DNA from: Xanthomonas sp. F10
Lineage (GTDB): Bacteria > Pseudomonadota > Gammaproteobacteria > Xanthomonadales > Xanthomonadaceae
Length of the DNA: 64,000 nt
Assembly: GCF_014206815.1 (NCBI RefSeq)
Contig: NZ_JACHNP010000001.1
Coordinates: forward strand, 2,136,456-2,200,455
Direction of reading: 5' to 3'
Part shown: positions 35,700 to 43,747 of the stretch, one piece after another
Position numbering within the stretch: position 1 is the stretch's first letter
Layout of the letters: each line of letters begins with the position of its first letter
The notes under the pieces: generated by a model
Seen by the model: only the letters and a program-made list of their open reading frames with translations
Told to the model about the DNA's origin: nothing
The model's database searches: none
Position numbers and translations under genes: made by a program

Positions 35700-38600
35700 C
35701 TAGGGCGTACCCGACGGCGCCGGCGGCCGCGCCGATTCGCGCTCGATCACGTCCACCTTGGGATCCTTCCACGGTCCGGTGACCCGGTAGGTGCGCGCGC
35801 CGATATTGCCCAGCGGCTTGCCCAGCACCGCGTTGGCGGCGGCGCCGACCGCCGCGCCGACCGGCCCACCGGCGACCGCACCGACCACGGTCAGCAGATT
35901 GCCGGACTTGGGATTGACGTCGATGGTCTGGTCGAACTGCTGCGCGCGCAGATCCGCCTCGCCGCGCACCTTGATCTCGGCGGCCGGGCCATCGATGACC
36001 AGGTTGTCGCTGCGCGCCATCCCGTCGCCGAAGCGGATCTGGCCGTCGATGCGGTTGAAGGCGAAGCCCTTGGAGAAGAAGTCGCGGAAATCGAACATCA
36101 GCCGCCGCGGCAGCTGCGCCACGCTGAGCAGGCCGAGCACGCGCCCGGCGCCCGGGTTCAGCTCCAGCAACTGGCCGTTGCGCGCGGCCACGTCGAGCTG
36201 GCCCTGCACCGTGGCCAGCTGCAGGCCGGCCGGCGTGCCCGGCCAGGCCGCGCTGAGCTTCAACTGGCCTTCGCCGCCGCGCACCTGGCCACCGAAGTCC
36301 AGGTTCTGCATCAGCTCGCCCAGGTCGCGGCTGTCGACGTTGGCGTCGAGCTGGGTATGGGCGGTGGCGCCCTTGCCGCGCCAGTCGCCGCTGATGTCGA
36401 TCTTCTGCTTGTCCGAGCGCAGGTGCAGTTGGTCCACCTGCATGCCGTCGGCGAGCTTGCGCGTGCGCAGCGAGGCCGCGCCGAGGGTGATCGCGCCGAA
36501 GCGCAGGTCGTCCACGTCCAGCGCCAGCGCCGGGATCGTGGCCGGATCCAGGCTGTCGGCGAACGGGCCGGCCGGAACCGGGCCGGCGCTGCCGGCGACG
36601 CCATTGTCGGCGGGCGTGGCGACCACCGCCGTCGGCGCGCCGGTCGCCGCCGGCAGCGTGGCCGTGGCCGAGCGCCAATGCACCCGCGCCAGGCGTCCGC
36701 CAAGCACGCCGCCGTCCTTGGTCGGCACGCTGAGGTCGCCGGCCAGGGCCGGGCCGTCCAGGTGCACGTCGATGCTGTCGGTCTGCGGCAGCAGGCGCAG
36801 GCGGGTGTTGTCGAACACCCCGCCCAGCAACAGCAGGTGGTCGGCGAGGATCTCGATGCGGCGCAGCGGCATCGGGTCTTCGCCGCCGTTGGCCGCGGCG
36901 GCGTTCGGATCGGGGCGGCTGACCACGCTGATCCAGTCGATGGCGTTCAGCGCTGCGGTGCGCCCGGTCACGACCAGGCCGCTGGCCGGCGGTTCGTCGG
37001 CGACATGATCGCTGCCCATCACCACGCGCACGCCGGTCTTGCCGCCCTGGCTGCGCGCCGCCAGCGCCATCAACTTGCCGAAGACCACCTCGATGCGGCC
37101 GCTGCCGACCGGCAGCGGCACGTTGACCGAGGTCGCCAGCGGCGTCGCCGGTGCCTTGTCCATCGGCGCCGGCATCAACAACTCGGTGCCGACCAGGTCC
37201 GAGCGCAGTTGCAGCCGGGTCGGCGGCTGCGCGCCGCCGTCGGGCGTCTTGGGCAGGCCCACGCCGATGTTCCAGCGCGAGCGGCCCTGCACGTAGGGTT
37301 TGAGCCAGGCCATTTCCGGCACCCGGTCGAGCAGTTCGTTGGCGTCCAGCGACGCGCTCAGCGCGGCCTCGAAGGCCTGCTGCGGATCCTGCACGCCATC
37401 GCCGGCCCGCAGCGCCAGTTCGCCCTGGTGGCCCTGGTAGGACACGCTCAGCTTCTGCGCGGCGAACCCGGTATCGCTGTAGTTGGCGCTGCCGCGCATG
37501 TCGTCGAAGGCCAGGTCCCAGCGCTTGTCGGCGATATGCGCGCCGAGCAGGTCGACCGTGCCGCGCAGGTGGTGGGTGCCGACGTCGGCCCGCAGCGGCT
37601 GCAGCAGATCGAAGGTGACGTCGGCCGGCCCCGAAGCGCTGAGCGCATCCAGGGTGTCGCCGTAGCGGGCGCGCAGCGGGCTCTGCCGCAGCATCGCCAG
37701 CAGCTTGCCGGTCTCGGCGCGGGTGCTGGCCAGCACACTGAGCTGTCCCTCCTTATAGTCGGGCAGCGCCGCGGACAGCTGCTCCACCGGCACCCCGCCC
37801 ATGCTGCCGCGGCCGTGCACCTCGAAACCGTTGCCGATGAAGGCGACGCTGGCGTCCACATTCTCCACCGCCGGCCAGTCGTGCTGGAAGCGCACCTTGG
37901 CGTCCTCCAGCCGCGCGGTCGCCTCGAAGCGGCCGTTGTGGTCGGCGAACGGCCAGTCGTCCAGGTCGCCGGAGACCAGCGCATGGCCGTCGCGCAGGCG
38001 CCCGCCCTGCAGCGCGGCGTCGAGCCAGTCGGTGGCGGCCTTGCTCATCTTGGAGTGCACCCAGAACTTCTTCGCCGCCACCACCGGCGCGTCCTGCAGG
38101 TCGGCGGCCAGGTCGATCCACGGCCGCGAGCCGTCGTCCTGGAAGCGCAGCCCGCCGCGCACGTCGGCGCCATAATCGCTGCCCTGCACGCGCAGCCCCG
38201 GGGTCGCCACGCGCAGGCCGTCGCCGTCGCGGAAGGCGACGATGCGCCCGGCCAGTTGGACCTGGTGGACCACGCCGAAGCCGCTGGGCCAGTCGACCCG
38301 GACCGGGCTGCCGGCCTCCAGCGCCAGTTCGCCGGCCTGCGCATCTCCGTCGAAGCGGCCGCGCAGCCCGCTCACGCCGGGCGCGCCGCCGGCCGGCGCG
38401 AACGCCAGCTCGGCCAGGCGGCCCTGGCCGTACAGCGGGCCGCCGGGCACCCCGCTCACCGCCACCTGGGTCAGCTGCAGGCGCGGCTTCGCCACCGACA
38501 GCCAACTGCGCAGGCCGGGCGAGAGGCGGTCGCTGAGTCCGGCCACGGCGATCAGCGGCGCCACGTCGAGATGGTCGCCGAACAGGGCGTAACGGCGCCC

Positions 38601-39593
38601 GCCGGCCACGGTCAGCCCGTCCAGGCGTTGCAGCGGCTGCCCGGCCTGGCCGAACTGCAGCTGCGGCGCATCCAGCCGCCAGCCACCGTCGATCTGGCGC
38701 CAGCGCGCCTTCGCGCGGAAGGTGGTGAAGGCGAGTTGCGGCCGGGTGCGGCCGTCGGCCAGCGGCGCGCCGCGCAGGCGCAGTTCGCGCAGCGTCGCGT
38801 CGACGGTCACCCCGGCGACCCGGCGCTGCTGCAGGTCCAGCCAGGCCTGGACTTCGCCGACGCCGCCCTGCAGTTCGATGCCCGCCGCATGCAGCAGGCC
38901 GGCCCAGCCCGCCAGCTCCGCCGGCCGCACCGCCAGGTAGGCCTGGCCGTCGCCGCGGTGGCGGTCCAGGTCCAGCACCGCGGTCAGCGGCGCCTGTTGC
39001 AGATCGCTCCAGCCCTGCACGCCCACCTGCAGGCGCTCGCCGTTCACGCGCATCCGCAGGTCGATCTTCGGCACCTGCGCTTCCAGGCCCAGCGAGGGGG
39101 CGTGCACGCGCAGGCGGCCGTCGATGACCTGCAGCTCGCCCAGCCCTTCCAGCGCATCCAGCGGATCGCCGCCCTGCCCCGAGCTCGGCAGGCCCTGCAC
39201 GTTCCAGTTGCCGTCGTCGCCGCGCAGCAGGGTCAGCGCCATGCCGCGCAGGCGCAGTTCGGTGAACGAGCGCCCCGGCAGCAGTCCCGCATACATCGAC
39301 ACCAGCACCTCGGCCTGGCCGATGCGCACGCCGTCGCCGGCGCCGATGCGCAGCCCGTCCAGGCGCAGCAGCGGGCCGCGCCGGGTCCAGGCCGTCTCCA
39401 GCCGGTCAAAGCGGATCGGCCGCCCGGCGCGCTCGCTCAACCACGCCGCCACCTGCTGCGGATGCCGCTCCACGAACGGCAGCGCCTGGCTCAGCGCCCC
39501 CACCACCAACGCCACGCACACCAGCGCGATCGCCACCGCGTAGAACGCGAAACGGCGAGCCAGGCGCAGGCGGCGGCGCAGGGGGGTATGCAT
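35700..39593 (-). CDS. yhdP: YhdP family AsmA-like phospholipid transport protein
   Basis: Large envelope protein of 1297 residues with one N-terminal membrane anchor (about residues 14-36) and a very long periplasmic beta-rich repeat region. This is the architecture of YhdP, one of the AsmA-like proteins moving phospholipids to the outer membrane. The C-terminal part (PRRLMFDFRDFFSKGFAFNRIDG, VGGPVGAAVGAAANAVLGKPLG and the closing TYRVTGPWKDPKV) is the conserved family end. Length agrees with E. coli YhdP (about 1266). It lies downstream of rng and upstream of tldD, the usual order. Confidence 0.94.
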   Translation of the reverse strand: MHTPLRRRLRLARRFAFYAVAIALVCVALVVGALSQALPFVERHPQQVAAWLSERAGRPIRFDRLETAWTRRGPLLRLDGLRIGAGDGVRIGQAEVLVSMYAGLLPGRSFTELRLRGMALTLLRGDDGNWNVQGLPSSGQGGDPLDALEGLGELQVIDGRLRVHAPSLGLEAQVPKIDLRMRVNGERLQVGVQGWSDLQQAPLTAVLDLDRHRGDGQAYLAVRPAELAGWAGLLHAAGIELQGGVGEVQAWLDLQQRRVAGVTVDATLRELRLRGAPLADGRTRPQLAFTTFRAKARWRQIDGGWRLDAPQLQFGQAGQPLQRLDGLTVAGGRRYALFGDHLDVAPLIAVAGLSDRLSPGLRSWLSVAKPRLQLTQVAVSGVPGGPLYGQGRLAELAFAPAGGAPGVSGLRGRFDGDAQAGELALEAGSPVRVDWPSGFGVVHQVQLAGRIVAFRDGDGLRVATPGLRVQGSDYGADVRGGLRFQDDGSRPWIDLAADLQDAPVVAAKKFWVHSKMSKAATDWLDAALQGGRLRDGHALVSGDLDDWPFADHNGRFEATARLEDAKVRFQHDWPAVENVDASVAFIGNGFEVHGRGSMGGVPVEQLSAALPDYKEGQLSVLASTRAETGKLLAMLRQSPLRARYGDTLDALSASGPADVTFDLLQPLRADVGTHHLRGTVDLLGAHIADKRWDLAFDDMRGSANYSDTGFAAQKLSVSYQGHQGELALRAGDGVQDPQQAFEAALSASLDANELLDRVPEMAWLKPYVQGRSRWNIGVGLPKTPDGGAQPPTRLQLRSDLVGTELLMPAPMDKAPATPLATSVNVPLPVGSGRIEVVFGKLMALAARSQGGKTGVRVVMGSDHVADEPPASGLVVTGRTAALNAIDWISVVSRPDPNAAAANGGEDPMPLRRIEILADHLLLLGGVFDNTRLRLLPQTDSIDVHLDGPALAGDLSVPTKDGGVLGGRLARVHWRSATATLPAATGAPTAVVATPADNGVAGSAGPVPAGPFADSLDPATIPALALDVDDLRFGAITLGAASLRTRKLADGMQVDQLHLRSDKQKIDISGDWRGKGATAHTQLDANVDSRDLGELMQNLDFGGQVRGGEGQLKLSAAWPGTPAGLQLATVQGQLDVAARNGQLLELNPGAGRVLGLLSVAQLPRRLMFDFRDFFSKGFAFNRIDGQIRFGDGMARSDNLVIDGPAAEIKVRGEADLRAQQFDQTIDVNPKSGNLLTVVGAVAGGPVGAAVGAAANAVLGKPLGNIGARTYRVTGPWKDPKVDVIERESARPPAPSGTP

Positions 39594-39595
39594 CA

Positions 39596-39747
39596 GGGGC
39601 GGGGAATGGGGAATCGGGAATGGGGAGTCGCAACAGCAGCACGCGAACCGCTCATTGCCACGTGAAATTCGGCAAAGGAATCAGGGGATGCATCCGCACC
39701 GACAGCGCGCTCTTCCCCCATTCCCCATTCCCGAATCCCCACTCCCT
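39596..39747. repeat. Inverted pair of ATTCCC/GGGAAT dispersed repeats between rng and yhdP
   Basis: GGGGAATGGGGAATCGGGAA at about 39600-39630 and its inverse (CCCCATTCCCGAATCCCCAC) at 39713-39747 bracket about 80 bases of intergenic sequence, filling most of the gap between rng and yhdP. They could form a long hairpin in the transcript. Confidence 0.85.
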
Positions 39748-39750
39748 GCC

Positions 39751-41241
39751 TCACAACAACACCACGTCGAACTGCTCCTGCAGGTATTGCTCGTCGGCCT
39801 GGAAGCGGATGGTCTTGCCGAGGAATTCCTCCAGCTCGGCCACAGCCGCCGATTCCTCGTCGGTGATGCGCGCCACCACCTTGGTCGAGGCGATCACCAG
39901 CAGACGCGCCGCGTCGAACTGGCGCACCGCGCGGGTGATCTCGCGGAAGATCTCGTAGGTCACCGTCTCGGCGGTCTTGATCGAGCCGCGCCCGCTGCAT
40001 TCCGGGCACGGTTCGGACAACTGCCGCTCCAGGCTCTCCACGGTGCGCTTGCGGGTCATCTCCACCAGGCCCAGCGGCGAGAACTCGTACACCGTGGTCT
40101 TGGCGTGGTCGCGCGAGAGCGCCTTCTCCAGCGTGCGCAGCACCTGCCGGCGGTGCTCGGCGTCGTCCATGTCGATGAAGTCGATGATGATGATGCCGCC
40201 GAGGTTGCGCAGGCGCAGTTGCCGCGCCACCGCCTGCGCCGCCTCCAGGTTGGTGCGGAACACCGTCTCCTCGAGGTTGCGCTGGCCCAGGAACGAGCCG
40301 GTGTTGACGTCGATGGTGGTCATCGCCTCGGTCTGGTCGATGACCAGGTAGCCGCCGGACTTCAGCGGCACCTGCTTGTCCAGCGCACGGGCGATCTCGT
40401 CCTCGACCCCGTACAGGTCGAAGATCGGGCGGTCGCCGGTGTACAGCTCCAGGCGCTCGGCCAGCACCGGCATGTACTTGGCGACGAAGGCCTGCAGCCG
40501 CTCGAAGGTCTCGTGCGAATCGACCTTCACCTTCTCCACGTCCTTGCGGATCAGGTCGCGCACCGCGCGCAGCGGCAGGCTCAGGTCCTCGTAGATGATG
40601 CTGGCCGGGGCGCCGTCGCGGCCGCGCCGCTCGACCACGTTCCAGACCCGCGACAGGTAGGCGATGTCCTCGGCCAGCGCCTCGGCCGGCTGGCCCTCGG
40701 CATTGGTGCGGATGATGTAGCCGAAGCCGCCGTGGCTGGCGGCCAGGTCGGCGACCAGGGTCTTCAGGCGCTGCCGCTCGGCCTCGTCCTCGATCCGCGC
40801 CGACACCCCGATCACCCGCGACTGCGGCAGCAGCACCAGGTAGCGCGAGGGAATGCTGATCTGGGTGGTCAGCCGCGCGCCCTTACTGCCGATCGGGTCC
40901 TTGACCACCTGCACCACGATGTCCTGGCCGTCGCGCAGCAGTTCCACGATCGGCACCGCCGCCGACACCGGCAGCGGCGTCGCTTCCTCGGTGTCGCCGT
41001 TGCCGACCGGCGCCGGCCGCACCACGTCGTTGGCGTGCAGGAACGCGGCGCGCTCCAGCCCGACCTCGACGAAGGCCGCCTGCATGCCCGGCATCACCCG
41101 TTGCACCCGGCCCTTGTAGATGTTGCCGACCACGCCGCGGCGCCAGCCGCGCTCGATGTGCAGCTCCTGCAGCATGCCGTTCTCGATGACGGCCACCCGG
41201 GTCTCGCGTGGTGTGACGTTGACCAGGATCTCTTGCGACAT
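39751..41241 (-). CDS. rng: Ribonuclease G
   Basis: Endoribonuclease for 16S rRNA 5' end maturation and mRNA decay, 496 residues. An S1-like domain is at about residues 35-125 (GNIYKGRVQRVMPGMQAAFVEVG). The RNase E/G core has the metal-binding TTIDVNTGSF and IIIIDFIDM segments, and the zinc-link motif CPECSGRG is near residue 405. It lacks the long C-terminal scaffold of RNase E. Its ATG overlaps the maf stop as TGATG on the minus strand, so translation is coupled to maf. Confidence 0.97.
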   Translation of the reverse strand: MSQEILVNVTPRETRVAVIENGMLQELHIERGWRRGVVGNIYKGRVQRVMPGMQAAFVEVGLERAAFLHANDVVRPAPVGNGDTEEATPLPVSAAVPIVELLRDGQDIVVQVVKDPIGSKGARLTTQISIPSRYLVLLPQSRVIGVSARIEDEAERQRLKTLVADLAASHGGFGYIIRTNAEGQPAEALAEDIAYLSRVWNVVERRGRDGAPASIIYEDLSLPLRAVRDLIRKDVEKVKVDSHETFERLQAFVAKYMPVLAERLELYTGDRPIFDLYGVEDEIARALDKQVPLKSGGYLVIDQTEAMTTIDVNTGSFLGQRNLEETVFRTNLEAAQAVARQLRLRNLGGIIIIDFIDMDDAEHRRQVLRTLEKALSRDHAKTTVYEFSPLGLVEMTRKRTVESLERQLSEPCPECSGRGSIKTAETVTYEIFREITRAVRQFDAARLLVIASTKVVARITDEESAAVAELEEFLGKTIRFQADEQYLQEQFDVVLL

Positions 41242-41807
41242 CACAGCACTCCGAAGGTGCGCAGCAGGTGGTGGGTCTGGTGCAGGGGCAGGCCCATCAC
41301 CCCGGAATAGCTGCCGTCGAGACGGCTGACGAAGCGCTCGGCGCCGCCCTGGATCGCATACGCGCCGGCCCGCCCCATCGGCTCGCCGCTGGCCACGTAG
41401 TCGGCGATGTCGCGCGCGGACAGGTCGGCGAAGGTCACCGCCGTGGGCACCAGCACCCGCTCCTCGCGGCCGGCGGCGACCAGCGCCACCGCGGTCATCG
41501 CCTGGTGGGTGCGTCCGGACAGGGCCGCCAGCATCGCCGCGGCGGCCTCGGCGTCGGCCGGCTTGCCGAAGACGCGGTCGTCCAGCACCACTTCGGTGTC
41601 GGCGCCGAGCACCACCGCGTCGGCGCTGTCGGCCAGCTGCGCCAGCCCGGCGCGGGCCTTGTCCAGCGCCACCCGGCGCACGTAGGCCTGCGCCGACTCG
41701 TCGGCCGCGCGCACTTCCGGCACCTCGAGATCGAGGATCCGGAACGGCACGCCGAGGCGGGTCAGCAGTTCGTTTCTGCGAGGGGAACGGGACGCGAGAT
41801 ACAGCAT
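41241..41807 (-). CDS. maf: Maf family nucleotide pyrophosphatase
   Basis: House-cleaning nucleoside triphosphate pyrophosphatase, 188 residues, probably the dTTP/UTP type because of its location before rng. [10 protein letters not shown] (residues 5-14), the catalytic [12 protein letters not shown] and GKPAD, and [31 protein letters not shown] are all family motifs. The start ATG ending 41807 precedes [10 protein letters not shown] as usual. It diverges from the SIMPL gene and is coupled to rng. Confidence 0.95.
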   Translation of the reverse strand: MLYLASRSPRRNELLTRLGVPFRILDLEVPEVRAADESAQAYVRRVALDKARAGLAQLADSADAVVLGADTEVVLDDRVFGKPADAEAAAAMLAALSGRTHQAMTAVALVAAGREERVLVPTAVTFADLSARDIADYVASGEPMGRAGAYAIQGGAERFVSRLDGSYSGVMGLPLHQTHHLLRTFGVL

Positions 41808-41939
41808 GGCCGAAGGATAACCCGAGCGGACTGGCTGAACGAACGCCGATGGCGCGACGATCGCTTCAACCCCGGCGAAGATCACGACGCGTTCATCGTC
41901 GCGGCAACACCCTCGCCCCATTCTTCAAGGAGAACACCG

Positions 41940-42677
41940 ATGCGCGCATTGTCCGTCCGCCCGCTGCTGCTGGCCCTGTCCCTCGCCCTAGGAGGCACGA
42001 TGACCGCCCATGCCCAATCCGCCGCGCCCGGCTACGCCGTGCCCGCCGACGGCACCCTGCTCAACATCGCCGCGCAGGCCGAGGCCAAGCGCACGCCCGA
42101 CGTGGCGGCGATCTCGGCCGGCGTGGTCACCCAGGCCACCGACAGCGCCGCGGCGATGCGCCAGAACGCCGAGCAGATGACCAAGGTGCTGGCCGCGATC
42201 CGCACCGCCGGCATCGCCGACAAGGATGTGCAGACCAGCGGCGTCAGCCTCAACCCGCAGTACAAGTACGCCGAGAACCAGGCCCCGCAGATCATCGGCT
42301 ACCAGGCCAGCAACTCGGTCAACCTCAAGGTGCGCGACATCGCCAAGCTCGGCAAGGTGCTCGACGCGCTGGCCGCGCAGGGCGCCAACCAGATCAACGG
42401 CCCCACCTTCGAGATCGACGATCCGGAACCGCTGTACGACCAGGCCCGGGTCGATGCACTGAAGAAGGCGCAGGCGCGCGCGCAGAGCTACGCCAAGGCG
42501 CTGGGCCTGCGCGTGCGGCGCATCGTCAGCATCTCCGAGGGCAGCGGTGGCGGCGTGCGTCCGCCGATGCCGATGATGCGCGCGATGGCGATGAAGGCCG
42601 AGGCCGACACCCCGGTGGCCGCGGGCGAAAGCAGCGTCTCGGTCAACCTGGACGTGGTGTTCGAACTGGGCAAGTAA
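41940..42677 (+). CDS. SIMPL (DUF541) domain periplasmic protein
   Basis: Exported 245-residue protein with one SIMPL domain, similar to YggE/BP26 proteins linked to oxidative-stress tolerance in other bacteria. The signal peptide ends AHAQ (about residue 26). The domain runs from LNIAAQAEAKRTPDVAAISAGV to SVSVNLDVVFELGK. AAGGAG lies 8 bases before the ATG. A Gly/Met-rich insertion (GSGGGVRPPMPMMRAMAMK) near residue 202 is typical of the variable loop. It is followed by a hairpin terminator. Confidence 0.93.
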   Translation: MRALSVRPLLLALSLALGGTMTAHAQSAAPGYAVPADGTLLNIAAQAEAKRTPDVAAISAGVVTQATDSAAAMRQNAEQMTKVLAAIRTAGIADKDVQTSGVSLNPQYKYAENQAPQIIGYQASNSVNLKVRDIAKLGKVLDALAAQGANQINGPTFEIDDPEPLYDQARVDALKKAQARAQSYAKALGLRVRRIVSISEGSGGGVRPPMPMMRAMAMKAEADTPVAAGESSVSVNLDVVFELGK

Positions 42678-42701
42678 GCCGGCGGCCCCGGCCACACCTC
42701 G

Positions 42702-42725
42702 CGACGGCGCCTGCGGGCGCCGTCG
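42702..42725 (+). terminator. Terminator-like hairpin after SIMPL gene
   Basis: Perfect 10-bp stem CGACGGCGCC/GGCGCCGTCG with a TGCG loop, 24 bases after the stop; the T-run is poor. Confidence 0.55.
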
Positions 42726-42913
42726 TCGTGTCCGGATCCGGCAGCACCGCCCTTCGCCACTGTGGCACTTGGCGCCGATCTCCGCCACCGCTTGCCAAAG
42801 CGCCCGCGACCGGCGCACTGTCGAAGCGCGGACCGGCGCCACGACCCCATCCGCCGCCCCCGTGCGTTTCCCCGTACCGCAGTCCACGACACTCCTATCG
42901 CAGAGGTGGATCC

Positions 42914-43585
42914 ATGGTTCGCACGCAACTCCCCGCCCCGTCCTTCCGCATCGACCTGTCCCGGGTCCTGGCCTACAGCACCGCCATCGCCCTGCACCTG
43001 CTGGCCGCCCTCTTGCTGCTGCTTCCGCTCTCGCACGTGGCCGCGCCGCCGGAACCGGCGCAGGTGCAGCCGCGCTGGCAGCAACCCATGGTGATCCCGG
43101 TTACCCCGACGCCGCCGACACTGCCCACCGTCGAGAAACAGCTGCCGACCCAACCGCGCGCGCCCACCGCGGTGCCGGTGCCGACCCCGACACCGGCGGC
43201 GCTGGTCGACAGCAGCCCGGTGGCGCTGGACACCGCGCCCAGCGTCGACCCCACGCCCAGCATCGCCGCGCCCAGCCTGCCGCCGGCGAGCGTGGGCACA
43301 CCGGTGGAAGGCATGCAGTTGCAGTACCTGCGGGCGCCGGCCCCGGCGTATCCGCGCGACGCGCTGCGCGAGCACCTCCAGGGCAGCGTGCTGCTGCGGG
43401 TGCTGGTCGGCACCGACGGGCAGCCGCTGCAAGTCATCGTCGAGAAGAGCAGCGGCCACCGGGCGCTCGACCTGGCCGCCCGCGATCAGGTGCTCAAGCG
43501 CTGGGCGTTCCAGCCAGCGCTGCAGAACGGCACGCCGGTGCAGGCGTACGGGCTGGTGCCGATCGATTTTTCGCTGGATCGCTGA
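42914..43585 (+). CDS. TonB family energy-transducer protein
   Basis: Inner-membrane protein predicted to pass proton-motive energy to TonB-dependent receptors, 223 residues. A single N-terminal membrane helix (about 18-42) is followed by a Pro/Thr-rich periplasmic spacer (about 45-130) and a TonB C-terminal domain (YPRDALREHLQGSVLLRVLVG ... KRWAFQPALQNG). AGGTGG precedes the ATG. No exbB or exbD is adjacent, so it is probably an accessory TonB. It directly precedes a TonB receptor gene on the same strand (162-base gap), which suggests they act together. Confidence 0.92.
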   Translation: MVRTQLPAPSFRIDLSRVLAYSTAIALHLLAALLLLLPLSHVAAPPEPAQVQPRWQQPMVIPVTPTPPTLPTVEKQLPTQPRAPTAVPVPTPTPAALVDSSPVALDTAPSVDPTPSIAAPSLPPASVGTPVEGMQLQYLRAPAPAYPRDALREHLQGSVLLRVLVGTDGQPLQVIVEKSSGHRALDLAARDQVLKRWAFQPALQNGTPVQAYGLVPIDFSLDR

Positions 43586-43747
43586 GGCAACCGATGCGGC
43601 GGCCGGGGCAGCCTCGGTCGCTCGCGTTAGGCAAAAATTCACCTTTTGTTCACGATAGATACACCTAGATGGAAACCAGCCGATCGTCAAAACGTCGGCA
43701 CTTTCGCCAGAAAGCCACAACCTGCGTTTCCAGTTAGGAGAGAAACT

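Noticed and set aside
36357-39665. 1102-codon plus-strand open frame opposite yhdP
   Set aside because: Shadow of yhdP; His/Gln/Ala-rich translation without conserved motifs and no ribosome-binding site.
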